Counted from the first letter of the stretch, positions 8,570 through 18,503 are shown. The stretch is 64,000 bases of DNA from Microvirga makkahensis (GCF_009830105.1 NZ_WURB01000020.1:1-64000), one strand, 5' to 3'. The notes: generated by a model not told the origin, from the letters alone. Program-made: numbers and translations.

Positions 8570-9769
8570 ATGAAACTCAAATCTCTCGGACTTGCCGCAT
8601 GGCTGCTCGGGACATGCGCGCTGGCGACCCCGGCCCTGGCCCAGGTCAACATTGGCCTTCTCGCCGGCATCACCGGCGGCGCTGCCGCCATGGCCCCCGA
8701 AATCATCAAGTCGTACGAGTTCGCGGTCAAACAGGTGAACGACCAGGGTGGCATCCTGAACGGACAGAAGCTCGTCGGCAACGTAGCCGATTCCGGGTGC
8801 AAGCCGCAGGTGGCTGCCGATGCGGCGACCAAGCTCGTCAACGTGTCCCGCGTGATCGGCATCGCTGGCCCCATGTGCTCGGGAGCCCTCCTTGCGGCGG
8901 CGAACTCCGCCACGATCCCGGCCGGTGTTCTCCTGATCTCGCCCGCCGCGACTTCCCCGGAGATCACGACGCTCAAGGACAACGATCTCGTTTTCCGAAC
9001 CGTCCCTTCGGACGAATACCAGGGCCAGGCACTGGCGAGGACACTCTTGTCGCGTGGGACCCAGACGGTGGCGGTGTCGTTTATCAACAACGACTACGGC
9101 AAAGGCATTGCGGCCGCCTTCAAGAAGGAGTTCGAGGCCAAAGGCGGCAAGATCACGGCTTTCGCCGGCCACGAGGAGAGCAAGTCGTCGTACCGCTCCG
9201 ACCTGGCCGAACTTGCAAAGGGCGGAGCCGATACGCTCGTCCTCCTCGACTACGGTGACACATCGGGCTTGACCATCCTGCGCGAGGCGATCGAGAACGG
9301 CTTCTTCAAGAACTTCGTCGGCGCGGAGGGTATGAAGACCTCGGCTCCAATCAAGGCGTTCGGCGCCGAAAACCTTTCGACCTTCATCGCCTCGGCGCCG
9401 ATCCCCGCGAAATCGCAGGCTCTCGACATTTTCAATGCCGCCTTCAGCAAGGCTGGCGGAGATGTCAACGGAAGCTATGTGGCGCCCTCGTTCGACGCCG
9501 TGTTCCTGCTCGCCCTCGCGATTGAAAAGGCTGGCGGCGACAAGACGAAGCTGCCCCAATCCCTGCGGGCCGTCACCAGCGGCAAGGGCGAGCCTATCAT
9601 GCCGGGTGAATGGAAGAAGGCGAAGGAGCTCATCGCCGCCGGCAAGGAGATCGATTACAAAGGCGCTTCTGGCAGCGTCAACTTCGATGAGCGTGGTGAC
9701 GTGCCCGGCTCGTACGGCCTCTTCAAGGTTTCGGGCAGCGACTACGAAGTCATCACTGAGATGAAATAG
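8570..9769 (+). CDS. Periplasmic substrate-binding protein of the Liv-type importer
   Basis: The 399-residue protein has a clean signal peptide (MKLKSLGLAAWLLG to ATPALAQ, cleavage near residue 24) and the Peripla_BP_6 fold typical of Leu/Ile/Val-type binding proteins. Conserved stretches are IGIAGPMCSGALLAAAN, the SPAATSP hinge region and the FRTVPSDEYQGQALA segment. GGAGGAATTCT before the ATG is a strong ribosome-binding site, suiting a highly translated binding protein. It closes the operon and a strong terminator follows 7 bases after the stop. Substrate unknown; an amino acid or small aromatic acid is likely from family knowledge. Confidence 0.94.
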   Translation: MKLKSLGLAAWLLGTCALATPALAQVNIGLLAGITGGAAAMAPEIIKSYEFAVKQVNDQGGILNGQKLVGNVADSGCKPQVAADAATKLVNVSRVIGIAGPMCSGALLAAANSATIPAGVLLISPAATSPEITTLKDNDLVFRTVPSDEYQGQALARTLLSRGTQTVAVSFINNDYGKGIAAAFKKEFEAKGGKITAFAGHEESKSSYRSDLAELAKGGADTLVLLDYGDTSGLTILREAIENGFFKNFVGAEGMKTSAPIKAFGAENLSTFIASAPIPAKSQALDIFNAAFSKAGGDVNGSYVAPSFDAVFLLALAIEKAGGDKTKLPQSLRAVTSGKGEPIMPGEWKKAKELIAAGKEIDYKGASGSVNFDERGDVPGSYGLFKVSGSDYEVITEMK

Positions 9770-9776
9770 GTTGATC

Positions 9777-9815
9777 GGCGTGGCGGATACGGCATCCGCC
9801 ACGCCGTCTTTCTTT
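9777..9815 (+). terminator. Intrinsic terminator of the importer operon
   Basis: GGCGTGGCGGAT (9777-9788) pairs perfectly with ATCCGCCACGCC (9794-9805) across a 5-base loop, followed by GTCTTTCTTT. It lies 7 bases after the stop codon of the binding-protein gene. Confidence 0.88.
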
Positions 9816-9921
9816 CCCGCATCGCCATTTGACCGGCCGGACACCTTTATGCGGTCCCGACAGAAACGGACGGCGGTCGCGCGGGTACACTTTACGCTTC
9901 ATAAGAACTGGACTGACCGAT

Positions 9922-11118
9922 ATGGACGTGAGACTGGCCCGTCGTATGGATGTGATGAAGCCCAATGCCATCCGTGATCTCTTGAGGCTGGGCGCGGATC
10001 CCCGAGTGATCTCCTTCGGCGGCGGGTATCCGGACGCCTCGCTCTTCCCGATTACGGAGTTGGAAGGGATTGTCCACGAGGCCGTCGCCGTCAGCGGCCG
10101 AGACACCCTGCAGTACACCGTATCGAACGGCATTCCACGCTTGCGTCAACAGATCGCCGAACGCATGACGCGCGATTCGATCCCCTGCGCCGAGGACAAC
10201 ATCCTCATTCTGCAGGGCGCCCAGCAGGGGCTGGACTTGGTTGCGAAGATGTTGATCGACAAGGGCAATGTCATCATCACCGAGAACCCGACCTTCCTGG
10301 GAGCGCTCATTGCCTTCAATCCCTACGAGCCGGCCTATGCCACGGTGAGGATGGACCAGGACGGAATGGACATGGACGAGCTCGAGCTGACGCTGCAGCG
10401 AAACCCGGGCGCCAAGCTCCTTTATACCGTGCCGGACTTTCAGAACCCCACAGGGGTGACGATGAGCCTGGAGCGGCGCAAGCGTCTCATCGAGCTCGCC
10501 AATCGTTACGACCTGATGGTCCTCGAAGACAGCCCTTATCGAGAGCTTCGCTATCAGGGGACCCCTATCCCGCCCATCAAGAGCTTCGACACGGAAGGAC
10601 GAGTGATCTTTCTCGGCAGCTTCTCCAAAATCCTCGCGCCGGGTCTGCGTTTAGGTTGGGCTGTCGCGTCGGAAGAACTCACCCAGCAGCTCGGACTGCT
10701 GAAGCTGGCCGCGGATACGCAGTGCAGCACGCTCAATATGTCTATCGCATCGCTGTACCTCGAGCGATATGACATCGACGCTCATATCAAGACCATTCGC
10801 GAGACCTATCGACGCAAGAAGGATCTCATGCTCGACACCATCCGGCGCACATTCCCGCAGAATGTATCCTTTACAGATCCGAGCGGCGGCCTGTTCACCT
10901 GGCTGACTTTTCCAGAGGGTTTCGATACGACGCGGTTCATGGCGGACCACGCCCTACCGGAGGCGAAGGTCGCCTACGTGCCCGGCGCGACCTTCTTTCC
11001 GCTCGAGCAGAGGGTAAACCATGCGCGCTTCAGCTATTCCACGCAGGCGGACGAGGTGATTGTCCGCGGGGTCAGCGCATTAGGGCAGCTGCTGACATCC
11101 CGGTCCCCCAATCACTGA
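9922..11118 (+). CDS. PLP-dependent aminotransferase, class I/II (2-aminoadipate/LysN-like)
   Basis: The 398-residue enzyme carries the fold-type I aminotransferase signature: FGGGYPDASLFP near the N-terminus, ILQGAQQGLDL at the cofactor phosphate region, TVPDFQNPTG before the active site, EDSPYRELRY, and GSFSKILAPGLRLGW containing the PLP lysine. This resembles the aminotransferase half of MocR regulators and LysN/aminoadipate aminotransferases but has no helix-turn-helix domain. I chose the ATG at 9922 because upstream residues show no family similarity. It follows the importer terminator and precedes the RraA-type gene by 76 bases. The partner enzymes suggest it deaminates the imported amino compound. 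Confidence 0.9.
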   Translation: MDVRLARRMDVMKPNAIRDLLRLGADPRVISFGGGYPDASLFPITELEGIVHEAVAVSGRDTLQYTVSNGIPRLRQQIAERMTRDSIPCAEDNILILQGAQQGLDLVAKMLIDKGNVIITENPTFLGALIAFNPYEPAYATVRMDQDGMDMDELELTLQRNPGAKLLYTVPDFQNPTGVTMSLERRKRLIELANRYDLMVLEDSPYRELRYQGTPIPPIKSFDTEGRVIFLGSFSKILAPGLRLGWAVASEELTQQLGLLKLAADTQCSTLNMSIASLYLERYDIDAHIKTIRETYRRKKDLMLDTIRRTFPQNVSFTDPSGGLFTWLTFPEGFDTTRFMADHALPEAKVAYVPGATFFPLEQRVNHARFSYSTQADEVIVRGVSALGQLLTSRSPNH

Positions 11119-11194
11119 GGGCAACCGAGCGCATTCCTTGCTGGTCAGCTCCCGATCTCCAACTTCGCCCGCAGATTATGAACGAGAGGCTTTC

Positions 11195-11860
11195 ATGCCG
11201 ACGCGAATCTATACGAAGACCCTAAACCATCTGGAAGCTGCCGCATTGCAGGAATGGGCTGAGGTTCCGGTGACCATCATATCCGACATCACGAATGGCC
11301 GGATCATTGTTGATCCTCGGATCAGACCGCTTCGTCCGTTTCCCCTTGGCCGGCGAATGGTGGGGCGGGCGATCACGGCGTGGTGCGAGCGCGCTGATTT
11401 CGGGCCGGCTCTGCACGCCATCGACATCGCCGAGGCGGGTGACGTTGTCGTTATTGACGCCGGCGGAAGCGTCGAAACCGCCTATGTGGGCGAGTTGCTC
11501 TCCGGCTTTGCGCGACAGAAGAAAATTTCCGGCCTCGTGGTGAATGGCGCCGTCCGAGATATCGACACTCTCGCGTCATGGGACGACTTTCCCGTCTACT
11601 GCCTTGGGAACACGGCGCGAGGCCCGCTCTCCAAGGAGCGAGGCTCGGTCAATGGCCCGATCGTATTCGGTGGCGTTCCGACCAAGCCCGGCGATATCGT
11701 GCTGGGGGACAACGACGGTCTTGCCATCATCCCGGTGGAGGAGGCCCCGCCGCTGCTTGAGGCCGGGTCGAAGCGCACGCGGATGGAGGAAGAATGGAAG
11801 CGCCAGCTGGATTCCGGCAGGACGTTGCAGGACGTTTTCAGCATTCCAGAGACAATCTGA
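11195..11860 (+). CDS. RraA-type aldolase / 4-hydroxy-4-methyl-2-oxoglutarate aldolase family
   Basis: This 221-residue protein matches the RraA/HMG-aldolase family, metal-dependent lyases cleaving 4-hydroxy-2-oxo acids to pyruvate; some members only regulate RNase E. The active-site signature GLVVNGAVRDIDTL holds the conserved Gly and Arg-Asp pair near residue 115-125. The C-terminal GVPTKPGDIVLGDNDG supplies the conserved Asp residues. The ATG at 11195 has GAGAGG upstream. Placed behind an aminotransferase and with a keto-acid hydratase nearby, an aldolase role in catabolism is more likely than RNase E control. Confidence 0.88.
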   Translation: MPTRIYTKTLNHLEAAALQEWAEVPVTIISDITNGRIIVDPRIRPLRPFPLGRRMVGRAITAWCERADFGPALHAIDIAEAGDVVVIDAGGSVETAYVGELLSGFARQKKISGLVVNGAVRDIDTLASWDDFPVYCLGNTARGPLSKERGSVNGPIVFGGVPTKPGDIVLGDNDGLAIIPVEEAPPLLEAGSKRTRMEEEWKRQLDSGRTLQDVFSIPETI

Positions 11861-11992
11861 GTTTCTTTGTCGCTCACCTCTCCGGAATGGACCACATACC
11901 TGTCCCGGACGAGGCGTATATGCGCGCGAAGCCAGTCGGATTGATCCAGGCTTAGTAAGAGCCTACCGTCCGGCTGCGCTCGACGCGGTTCA

Positions 11993-12828
11993 CTATAGGC
12001 GCGCCGTGTCCAGGCCCTGGCAACGTCTTTGAGCCAAGTGCCAAAGACGTGTCCCACCCGTAAAACGAATGGTCAGCGTCTTGGTTGCCGGAACCGGGTC
12101 TGGCCCTGCGCGGGCCCGCCTTTTGTTTGCGGATGCCAGGTCAGGCGTTCCGGAGTCGGCAAACACAGAGCAGTTATCGTCGGGCTTGGCGACGGCTAGC
12201 GCGAACGAGCATAGGAGCGCGTCGGAAATGATGCCTCTTACCCAAGGAAGGTAGTCCGTGGGTAAACCGGTAACCGCACCTTCCTCGACCGTCAATTGGA
12301 AGTCGGGCATGTAGCCGTTGAGGTGGTCGATCTTAGCATGTCGGCTGAACCGGATCGCGATCGGGCTGCGACTGATCGGTCCGCCATACTTGGGACGATG
12401 CGGTCCCGGATCATTATTCTTTGGACGACAAAACGGCGCCAGAACGATGGATTCATCGTCGTTCTCCTGCGCTCTGATCAAGAGATGCAAATCAGGTCTC
12501 TCGAGAAGGAAGACGACATCTGGAAAAGGAAGCCGAACCTGTCCCTTGGCAAGCCATTCCTGATGCATCCGCAGGAACTTACTGGCTGGCCCTGCATGGA
12601 GATCTTGCCCGGTGAAGTGAAATTGCGAACCAGAGTCAAAGCTGGGAATCGACCAGTCCATCTGCCGAAACATTCCATCCAGAGGCTGGAGCTTGTTTCC
12701 CCCATATGTTGGACAACTTGGTCCTTTCGCATGGCATTCACAAACTTTTCGTAGTCCAAGACTTCTTCCCCGCGTCTGTCACTTACGATCAGCTGCAATC
12801 GGCGGCACGGCCGTCTAGCACGTGACAA
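11993..12828 (-). pseudogene. Unrecognised gene, apparently frameshifted
   Basis: A minus-strand frame from 12673 to 11993 (226 codons) reads like a real soluble protein: balanced composition, segments such as FHFTGQDLHAGPASKF and LPFPDVVFLLERPD, few low-complexity runs. The frame upstream (12828 to about 12725) also looks coding (DYEKFVNAMRK) but is one base out of register. Continuing in the downstream register gives GPSCPTYGGNKLQPLDG directly before the Met at 12673. The simplest reading is one gene of roughly 270 residues with a frameshift near 12725. I do not recognise the family. An intact shorter protein from 12673 is the alternative. Confidence 0.45.
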
Positions 12829-13169
12829 CCGCTAATGGGAGGCTCGCGGTCGAGGTGCGATTGCGAGAGGTTAGCCAAGATACTGATCCGAGGATCCAGC
12901 TCCTTGGGAGTTCTGCGTCAATATCACCTTACCGATCACGGCCAATATCCTCCTCGGCATGTAATTGGCTTTATGGTCCGATACCCGTAGGATCGTGCGG
13001 CCGGTTCTCATGACAAGTTTTATAAATGAGATATCATTGCACATAATTAACATTATAGAACTATAGCTGTAGGAGCATTCTCTCTTGCGGGCTGACAGCT
13101 CCCTATAAGCTGGCGTGTAGGATGCACGCTGCGAGGTGTACGGAGTTTAGGAGGGCGCAAGATTCGATC
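12829..13169. other. AT-rich gap, possible promoter of the minus-strand gene
   Basis: No supported gene. A patch around 13010-13080 is clearly A/T-rich compared with its surroundings and could hold the promoter of the damaged minus-strand gene at 11993-12828. It may alternatively be DNA of foreign origin. Confidence 0.35.
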
Positions 13170-13200
13170 AAAACAAAGGGCCGCTGACGATCAGCGGCCC
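13170..13200 (-). terminator. Intrinsic terminator of the RidA/opine-oxidase operon
   Basis: Read on the minus strand, GGGCCGCTGA and TCAGCGGCCC form a perfect 10-base stem with a 3-base loop, followed by TTTGTTTT. It lies 60 bases after the RidA stop codon and should end the operon running from 17448 to 13260. Confidence 0.87.
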
Positions 13201-13259
13201 GAAGTTTGGGGCCTGTCGCCCCGTGAGAACGTCCTTTCGGTAGAGGTGCTGGTCCTGGC

Positions 13260-13604
13260 TCAGCGGGCTGCCGTGATCATGATCTCGACAAGAGTATCTT
13301 CGCCAAGATCCGCAACGCCAACAGTGGCGCGGGCCGGAAAGTCCTTGGGAGCCAGCCACCGTTTCCAGGCGGCATCCATCTCCGGCTTGAGGTTGAGATC
13401 CGTCAGGAAGATCGTCGCGGACAGCAAGCGGGATTTGTCCGTGCCAGCGGCGCTCAGGTACTGGTCGAACTTGGCGAGGATTTGTTCAGTCTGCCCCTCG
13501 AGACCAACCGACAGGTCGTCCGCGACCGTTCCGCCGACGAAGACCAGGTCGTTGTGCACGACAACACGATGCATGATCGGCGTTTGAATATGGCGTTCCG
13601 TCAC
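13260..13604 (-). CDS. RidA-family protein (enamine/imine deaminase)
   Basis: The 114-residue protein has the YjgF/RidA trimer fold: VVHNDLVFVGGTVADD near the start, the helix QTEQILAKFDQYL, ATIFLTDL in the middle, and the C-terminal PARATVGVADL with the arginine that contacts the substrate carboxylate. RidA proteins hydrolyse reactive 2-aminoacrylate-type imines made by PLP or flavin enzymes. I place the start at a GTG at 13604 because it overlaps the stop of the upstream oxidase gene (GTGA) and AAAGGAAG precedes it. As last gene of an opine-oxidase-like operon it would clear the imine product of the oxidase. Confidence 0.92.
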   Translation of the reverse strand: MTERHIQTPIMHRVVVHNDLVFVGGTVADDLSVGLEGQTEQILAKFDQYLSAAGTDKSRLLSATIFLTDLNLKPEMDAAWKRWLAPKDFPARATVGVADLGEDTLVEIMITAAR

Positions 13605-15127
13605 TGAGGCTTCCTTTCGTTCCAGTCTGCGGAATGGTGCGTATCGGCGAGGTCGGCCAGAACGGCGACTTTCGCTGTTTGTGTTTGCGGCAGGGCGGCG
13701 AGTTCGCGCAGCCTCAATGGCTTGATCGGGAACCGCAGCCGGTAGAACCCGATCTCGCATGGATGCTTGCTACGCTCGTCTGCGATCAATTCGGTCACTG
13801 TCAGCCCACAGAGCCTGCCCTGGCATGGACCCATGCCGCACCGGAGAAACACCTTCATCTGGTTCGGACCGCCTGCGCCTGCGCTCACGGACGTCCGGAT
13901 CTGTCCGGCTGAGATCTCTTCACAGCGGCACACGATGGTGTCTGGGTCTTGCGGCACCCGGAACTCCTTGCCAGGCCGGTACAACTCATCGAGAAACCGC
14001 CTGCCCCGCATGGCCCGTGCTAGGGACCTCCGGAGCGGAACAGCAAGTCGATCACGCTCGGCCGGTGCGACGAGACCAAGACGGGAGGCGCAGCCCAGCC
14101 CTGCGATTCGCCCCTGGATCGCCGCTGCCTCGGCTCCCCTGATTCCAGCCCCGTCGCCCGCAAGGGAGAGACCGGCAACCGAGCTTCCATACCATTCGTC
14201 AATCTGCGGCCGGAACGTGAGCTGAGCCTCGTCCCATTCGTGAGCGCATCCGGCGGCATTCGAGAAATTGACGTTAGGGACCACGCCTTGGTGGAGCAGA
14301 AGGAGATCCGCGGGCAGCCGGTGCTCGCAGCCTCCAGCCCTCCAGACGACTTCCCTCAATCCTCCCTCGCCCTCCGCTGCCAATTCGGAAACCCATCGAA
14401 TTACACGGGTGCGGCGTTGCACCGTTCTGAGCAGCTTCAACCCCTTGGCGAGATAGGGCGAGACGAGAAAGCCCGGGGCATGTCGAAAGGCCCGAAGCCA
14501 GTTCTCCCTCGGCGTCGTGTCGAGGACGGTCGACACCCTTGCGCCTGCTTCGATCAACTGCGCCGCGAGGAGATAAAGCAGCGGACCCGTTCCCGCGATC
14601 ACGACCTTTCCACTGGGGACGAGGCCGGAGGTCTTCAGGGCGATCTGGGCAGCTCCCGCGGTCATGACGCCCGGAAGAGTCCAACCCGGGATCGGGAAGG
14701 GACGCTCCAGGGCTCCCGTGGCGAGCACCACCTGCTTTGCGCGGATGAGACGCGCCATTCCGGTCGAGGAGAGCCCCACTTCCTGACCGACGATTCGTTC
14801 AGCGTCGTCTTGTACGGATTGGATGCTCCACGCGGTCGTTGCCGGCGCATACTCAGCCTCCGAATTGAGAAAATCCTCGGCGATGCCGCGCCCGCGCCAG
14901 TAATCCTCGCCCAGTCTGCGGCGGTCTGCCGACTGCGCCAGGGTGATAGCGCGGTAGATCTGGCCTCCGGGTGTCTGATTCTCGTCGACGAGAAGCGTCC
15001 GTGCCTTGAACCTCGCAAGCATTGTTGCCGCCGACAGACCCGCAGGCCCGGCCCCGACGACGATCACGTCGTATTCATCCGCCAGATCCGCAATCCCGTG
15101 TCCTCTACGGACCATACCCTCCGTCAT
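13601..15127 (-). CDS. FAD/[2Fe-2S] dehydrogenase subunit, opine oxidase A / HcnB-like
   Basis: This 508-residue flavoprotein begins with a dinucleotide-binding motif, VIVVGAGPAGLSAATMLARF, has a second one at VVIAGTGPLLYLLAAQL, and ends with a BFD-like [2Fe-2S] segment. The segment is CRCEEIS followed about 30 residues later by CGMGPCQGRLC, giving four cysteines. That architecture is shared by OoxA (opine oxidase), HcnB (hydrogen cyanide synthase) and SoxA-type subunits, which oxidise the C-N bond of opines or glycine at the membrane. The ATG at 15127 overlaps the stop of the small ferredoxin-like gene (ATGA). With that gene and the DAO-type gene it should form a three-subunit enzyme. Confidence 0.92.
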   Translation of the reverse strand: MTEGMVRRGHGIADLADEYDVIVVGAGPAGLSAATMLARFKARTLLVDENQTPGGQIYRAITLAQSADRRRLGEDYWRGRGIAEDFLNSEAEYAPATTAWSIQSVQDDAERIVGQEVGLSSTGMARLIRAKQVVLATGALERPFPIPGWTLPGVMTAGAAQIALKTSGLVPSGKVVIAGTGPLLYLLAAQLIEAGARVSTVLDTTPRENWLRAFRHAPGFLVSPYLAKGLKLLRTVQRRTRVIRWVSELAAEGEGGLREVVWRAGGCEHRLPADLLLLHQGVVPNVNFSNAAGCAHEWDEAQLTFRPQIDEWYGSSVAGLSLAGDGAGIRGAEAAAIQGRIAGLGCASRLGLVAPAERDRLAVPLRRSLARAMRGRRFLDELYRPGKEFRVPQDPDTIVCRCEEISAGQIRTSVSAGAGGPNQMKVFLRCGMGPCQGRLCGLTVTELIADERSKHPCEIGFYRLRFPIKPLRLRELAALPQTQTAKVAVLADLADTHHSADWNERKPQ

Positions 15128-15432
15128 TGGGCGGGCTCCGTTGTCAGAGCTCGCGCGCCGTGCTGGGTCTCCACCCTCATTCCCTCCTGCACCGGCACGA
15201 GACATCCCTGGCGGTTGTCCATGCCGTCAATCCTGACCAGGCACTCGAAGCACACGCCCATCATGCAATAGGGTCCCCGCGGTGCTCCCGAGACGGGTGT
15301 CGTGCGGCAGGCACGGACGCCTGCCGCCAGCAGCGCTGCAGCGACGCTGTCGCCAGCGGACGCCCTAACTGGAAGCCCGTCGAAAGTGAAGGTGACTTCG
15401 CCCGAAGCGCGATCAGACAGACGCCGGAACAC
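15124..15432 (-). CDS. Small [2Fe-2S] subunit, HcnA / opine-oxidase-gamma-like
   Basis: The 102-residue protein carries a plant-type ferredoxin cluster motif, with cysteines in RACRTTP, PYCMMGVCFECLV and RQGCLVP. It matches HcnA and the small subunit of three-part opine and proline dehydrogenases. I place the start at a GTG at 15432 because a perfect AGGAGG sits 5 bases upstream, inside the end of the preceding gene. The frame is open further upstream to an ATG at 15510, but that would overlap the DAO-type gene by about 100 bases. It overlaps the next gene by four bases. Confidence 0.88.
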   Translation of the reverse strand: MFRRLSDRASGEVTFTFDGLPVRASAGDSVAAALLAAGVRACRTTPVSGAPRGPYCMMGVCFECLVRIDGMDNRQGCLVPVQEGMRVETQHGARALTTEPAQ

Positions 15433-16546
15433 GGAACCTCCTGGTCGAGAAGACAGCAACTTCCTTCGGGATCGTCCCTGTGGCGATGTAGTCTGCCAGC
15501 GAGAAGGCATGCTGAGGAGCCAAGGTGACGCCTGAATGCGCCATGGCGACGTAGGCGCCAGGGCAGGTTTCCGATTGCTCGTAGATAGGGGAGCCGTCCG
15601 GCGTCATGACGCGGAAGGCCGACCAGGTCCTAACGACATTCAGATCACCGAGCAGGGGAAACATCCGGATGGCCCTGTCGGCCATGACGGAGGAGATGGA
15701 ATGATCGATCCTGAGGCTTGAGCCATCCGCCTCCTCGCTGTCGCCAATCATAACGCCTCCTTCGTCGGTCTGACGAACCGTGACAACCGGATAGCGCAGG
15801 AAGGGAGTGGCCTTCTCGGTGACAATGATCTGTCCCCGGCTCGGCTTCATGAGCGCCTCAAGCCCGACCATCGGCGCCAGACGCGCGTTGCCCAACCCTG
15901 CTGCGAGGACGACCTTTGGAGCTCTTACGGTGCCCCAAGCGCCGTTCAGTGCGAAGCCGCCGGCACGCGGTTCGATAGCGGTGACCGCGTGATCCGCCCG
16001 GTAGTCAACGCTGCGTGCCTTCATCGCGGCATGCAGGGCACGGAACAGGCGCAGCGAATTCACATGCCCGTCGAGAGGACAATAGATCGAGCCACTCACA
16101 TCGGGTCCGATGGCAGGCAGCCGGGCCTTCGTCTGCCGATGATCCATGACTTCATAGGGATAGATCACCGCGTCGGTCTGGCTATGCAGTCGCACCATCA
16201 GGTCGACATTCGCCTGCAGCTCGCGGTCCGACAGGCAAAGCGTGAACCCGCCTGGCTGGTCGAGGCCGACATTGATGCCCGTCTCGGATCGGAGCTCCGC
16301 GGCCAGCCGGGGCCAAGCCTCCGCCGCGGCCTTGGTCCAGGCCGCATAGGCTGGAAAGCCGATTCCCTTGCCCTGCACCCAGATGAGGGCGAAGTTCGCC
16401 CGCGAGGCCCGCAAGGCGATATCGCCCTCGTCTAGGACGCAGACCCGCAGTCCCCGTCGCGCCAATCCCCATGCCACGCAGGCTCCCATGAGGCCTCCGC
16501 CGACGATGGCAACATCGGGCTCTTGGTCTGATTGGTGATGCGTCAT
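15413..16546 (-). CDS. D-amino-acid-oxidase-type flavoprotein, opine oxidase B / HcnC-like
   Basis: The 377-residue protein has the DAO/glycine-oxidase FAD motif VAIVGGGLMGACVAWGLARRG at residue 10 onward and the C-terminal GAYVAMAHSGVTLAP that closes the FAD site. Members such as OoxB, HcnC and SoxB oxidise secondary amines (octopine, nopaline, glycine, sarcosine), passing electrons to the partner flavin and iron-sulfur subunits. The ATG at 16546 is directly followed by a family-like N-terminus; the longer frame upstream is not conserved-looking. Its end overlaps the [2Fe-2S] subunit gene by 20 bases. Upstream by 65 bases is the binding-protein gene. Confidence 0.92.
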   Translation of the reverse strand: MTHHQSDQEPDVAIVGGGLMGACVAWGLARRGLRVCVLDEGDIALRASRANFALIWVQGKGIGFPAYAAWTKAAAEAWPRLAAELRSETGINVGLDQPGGFTLCLSDRELQANVDLMVRLHSQTDAVIYPYEVMDHRQTKARLPAIGPDVSGSIYCPLDGHVNSLRLFRALHAAMKARSVDYRADHAVTAIEPRAGGFALNGAWGTVRAPKVVLAAGLGNARLAPMVGLEALMKPSRGQIIVTEKATPFLRYPVVTVRQTDEGGVMIGDSEEADGSSLRIDHSISSVMADRAIRMFPLLGDLNVVRTWSAFRVMTPDGSPIYEQSETCPGAYVAMAHSGVTLAPQHAFSLADYIATGTIPKEVAVFSTRRFRVPASV

Positions 16547-16611
16547 GCCGTCCTGTTCACTGAAGACGAGGCGCGCCCGGGGCCTCCCCGCCGTTACGAT
16601 GGATCTTAGGC

Positions 16612-17493
<882 letters not shown>

Positions 17494-17543
17494 CTATGCC
17501 TGCCGAAGCGGCAGCGCAACAATCGGGCAGCTCTTTCTATGAG

Positions 17544-17565
17544 GTCAAATCAGATTTAATATGAC
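17544..17565. promoter_or_regulatory. Candidate LysR operator between divergent genes
   Basis: GTCA-N14-TGAC (17544-17547 and 17562-17565) encloses the perfect palindrome AAATC-A-GATTT (17547-17557). It lies between the binding-protein gene (minus) and the LysR gene (plus), 36 bases before the regulator's start, where LysR-type proteins usually bind. Function is inferred from symmetry and place only. Confidence 0.5.
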
Positions 17566-17600
17566 TGGCATGTCCTGAAGTTATGCTGCGCTGGAGCCTT

Positions 17601-18503
17601 ATGGAAATCAGTTCTCGTCAGATCGAAGCGTTCCGTGCGGTCATGCTCACCGGCAGCATCACGAGTGCTTCCGAGGCACTCTTCGTCACCCAACCGGCCG
17701 TCAGCCGGCTGATCCGAAGCCTGGAGGAATCGACCGGCCTGATCCTATTCCAGAGGCGCGGCAACCACGTCGTGCCGACAGCCGAGGCGACTGCGCTGCT
17801 CGAGGAGGTTGAGCGGTCCTTTGTCGGATTGGCACGGATCGGGGCATTCGCTCAGGCACTTCGGGCGCAGACCGCCGGTTCGCTTCGGATCGCCGCGATG
17901 CCGGCTTTGGCCGGAAGCATTCTCACCCGCTTTGTCGCCCGGTTTTCGGTTCAGCGGCCGGATGTCCATATTACGGTCAGCGGGGCTCCCTCCCATCTTG
18001 TTCTCGATGCCGTCGCAAGCGGTCAGGCCGACTTTGGCTATGCGGATAGTCCGCTCGATCGGGCCGGACTCGAGATCGAGACCATTCCGGTCGCGGCCGT
18101 TGCCGTCATGCAAAAAGACCACCCGTTGGCCCGGCGCCGATCCATCAAGCCCGCGGATCTCAAAGGCGAGCGTTTCGTGGGGATCGGACCAGGGACTTTC
18201 TTTCGAACTCGGATCGATATGGCTCTCGCCGATATTCCACGCACGATCTCGCTTGAGACCCCCTTGTCCCACATCGCTTGCCTGCTGGTCGCAGAAGGCG
18301 GCGGCATCTGCTTGGTCGATCCCTACTCGGCAGCTGAATTTCTGGACAAGGGAGTCGTGGCGAAGCCATTCATACCGTTTATTGATTCCGGCTTCGTCTC
18401 ATTGCGATCACATCAGCATCCGACCTCTGCACTGGCCGTGACGTTCATGCGTGAGTTTCGCGAGTATGTTGACCGCTTGCATAACTCCCTAGTTCTGCGC
18501 TGA
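17601..18503 (+). CDS. LysR-family regulator of the opine-oxidase-like operon
   Basis: The 300-residue protein has an N-terminal winged helix-turn-helix (MEISSRQIEAFRAVMLTGSI, then SASEALFVTQPAVSRLIRSLEE) and a LysR substrate-binding domain from about residue 90. OccR and NocR, the opine-responsive regulators, share this organisation and divergent placement. I chose the ATG at 17601, preceded by GGAG at 5 bases, over the ATG at 17583. It is transcribed away from the binding-protein gene, so it most likely activates that operon when the ligand is present and represses itself. Confidence 0.92.
   Translation: MEISSRQIEAFRAVMLTGSITSASEALFVTQPAVSRLIRSLEESTGLILFQRRGNHVVPTAEATALLEEVERSFVGLARIGAFAQALRAQTAGSLRIAAMPALAGSILTRFVARFSVQRPDVHITVSGAPSHLVLDAVASGQADFGYADSPLDRAGLEIETIPVAAVAVMQKDHPLARRRSIKPADLKGERFVGIGPGTFFRTRIDMALADIPRTISLETPLSHIACLLVAEGGGICLVDPYSAAEFLDKGVVAKPFIPFIDSGFVSLRSHQHPTSALAVTFMREFREYVDRLHNSLVLR

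Noticed and set aside
8291-9844. Minus-strand open frame opposite the binding-protein gene
   Set aside because: The plus-strand gene has a signal peptide, ribosome-binding site and terminator; this frame has none of these.
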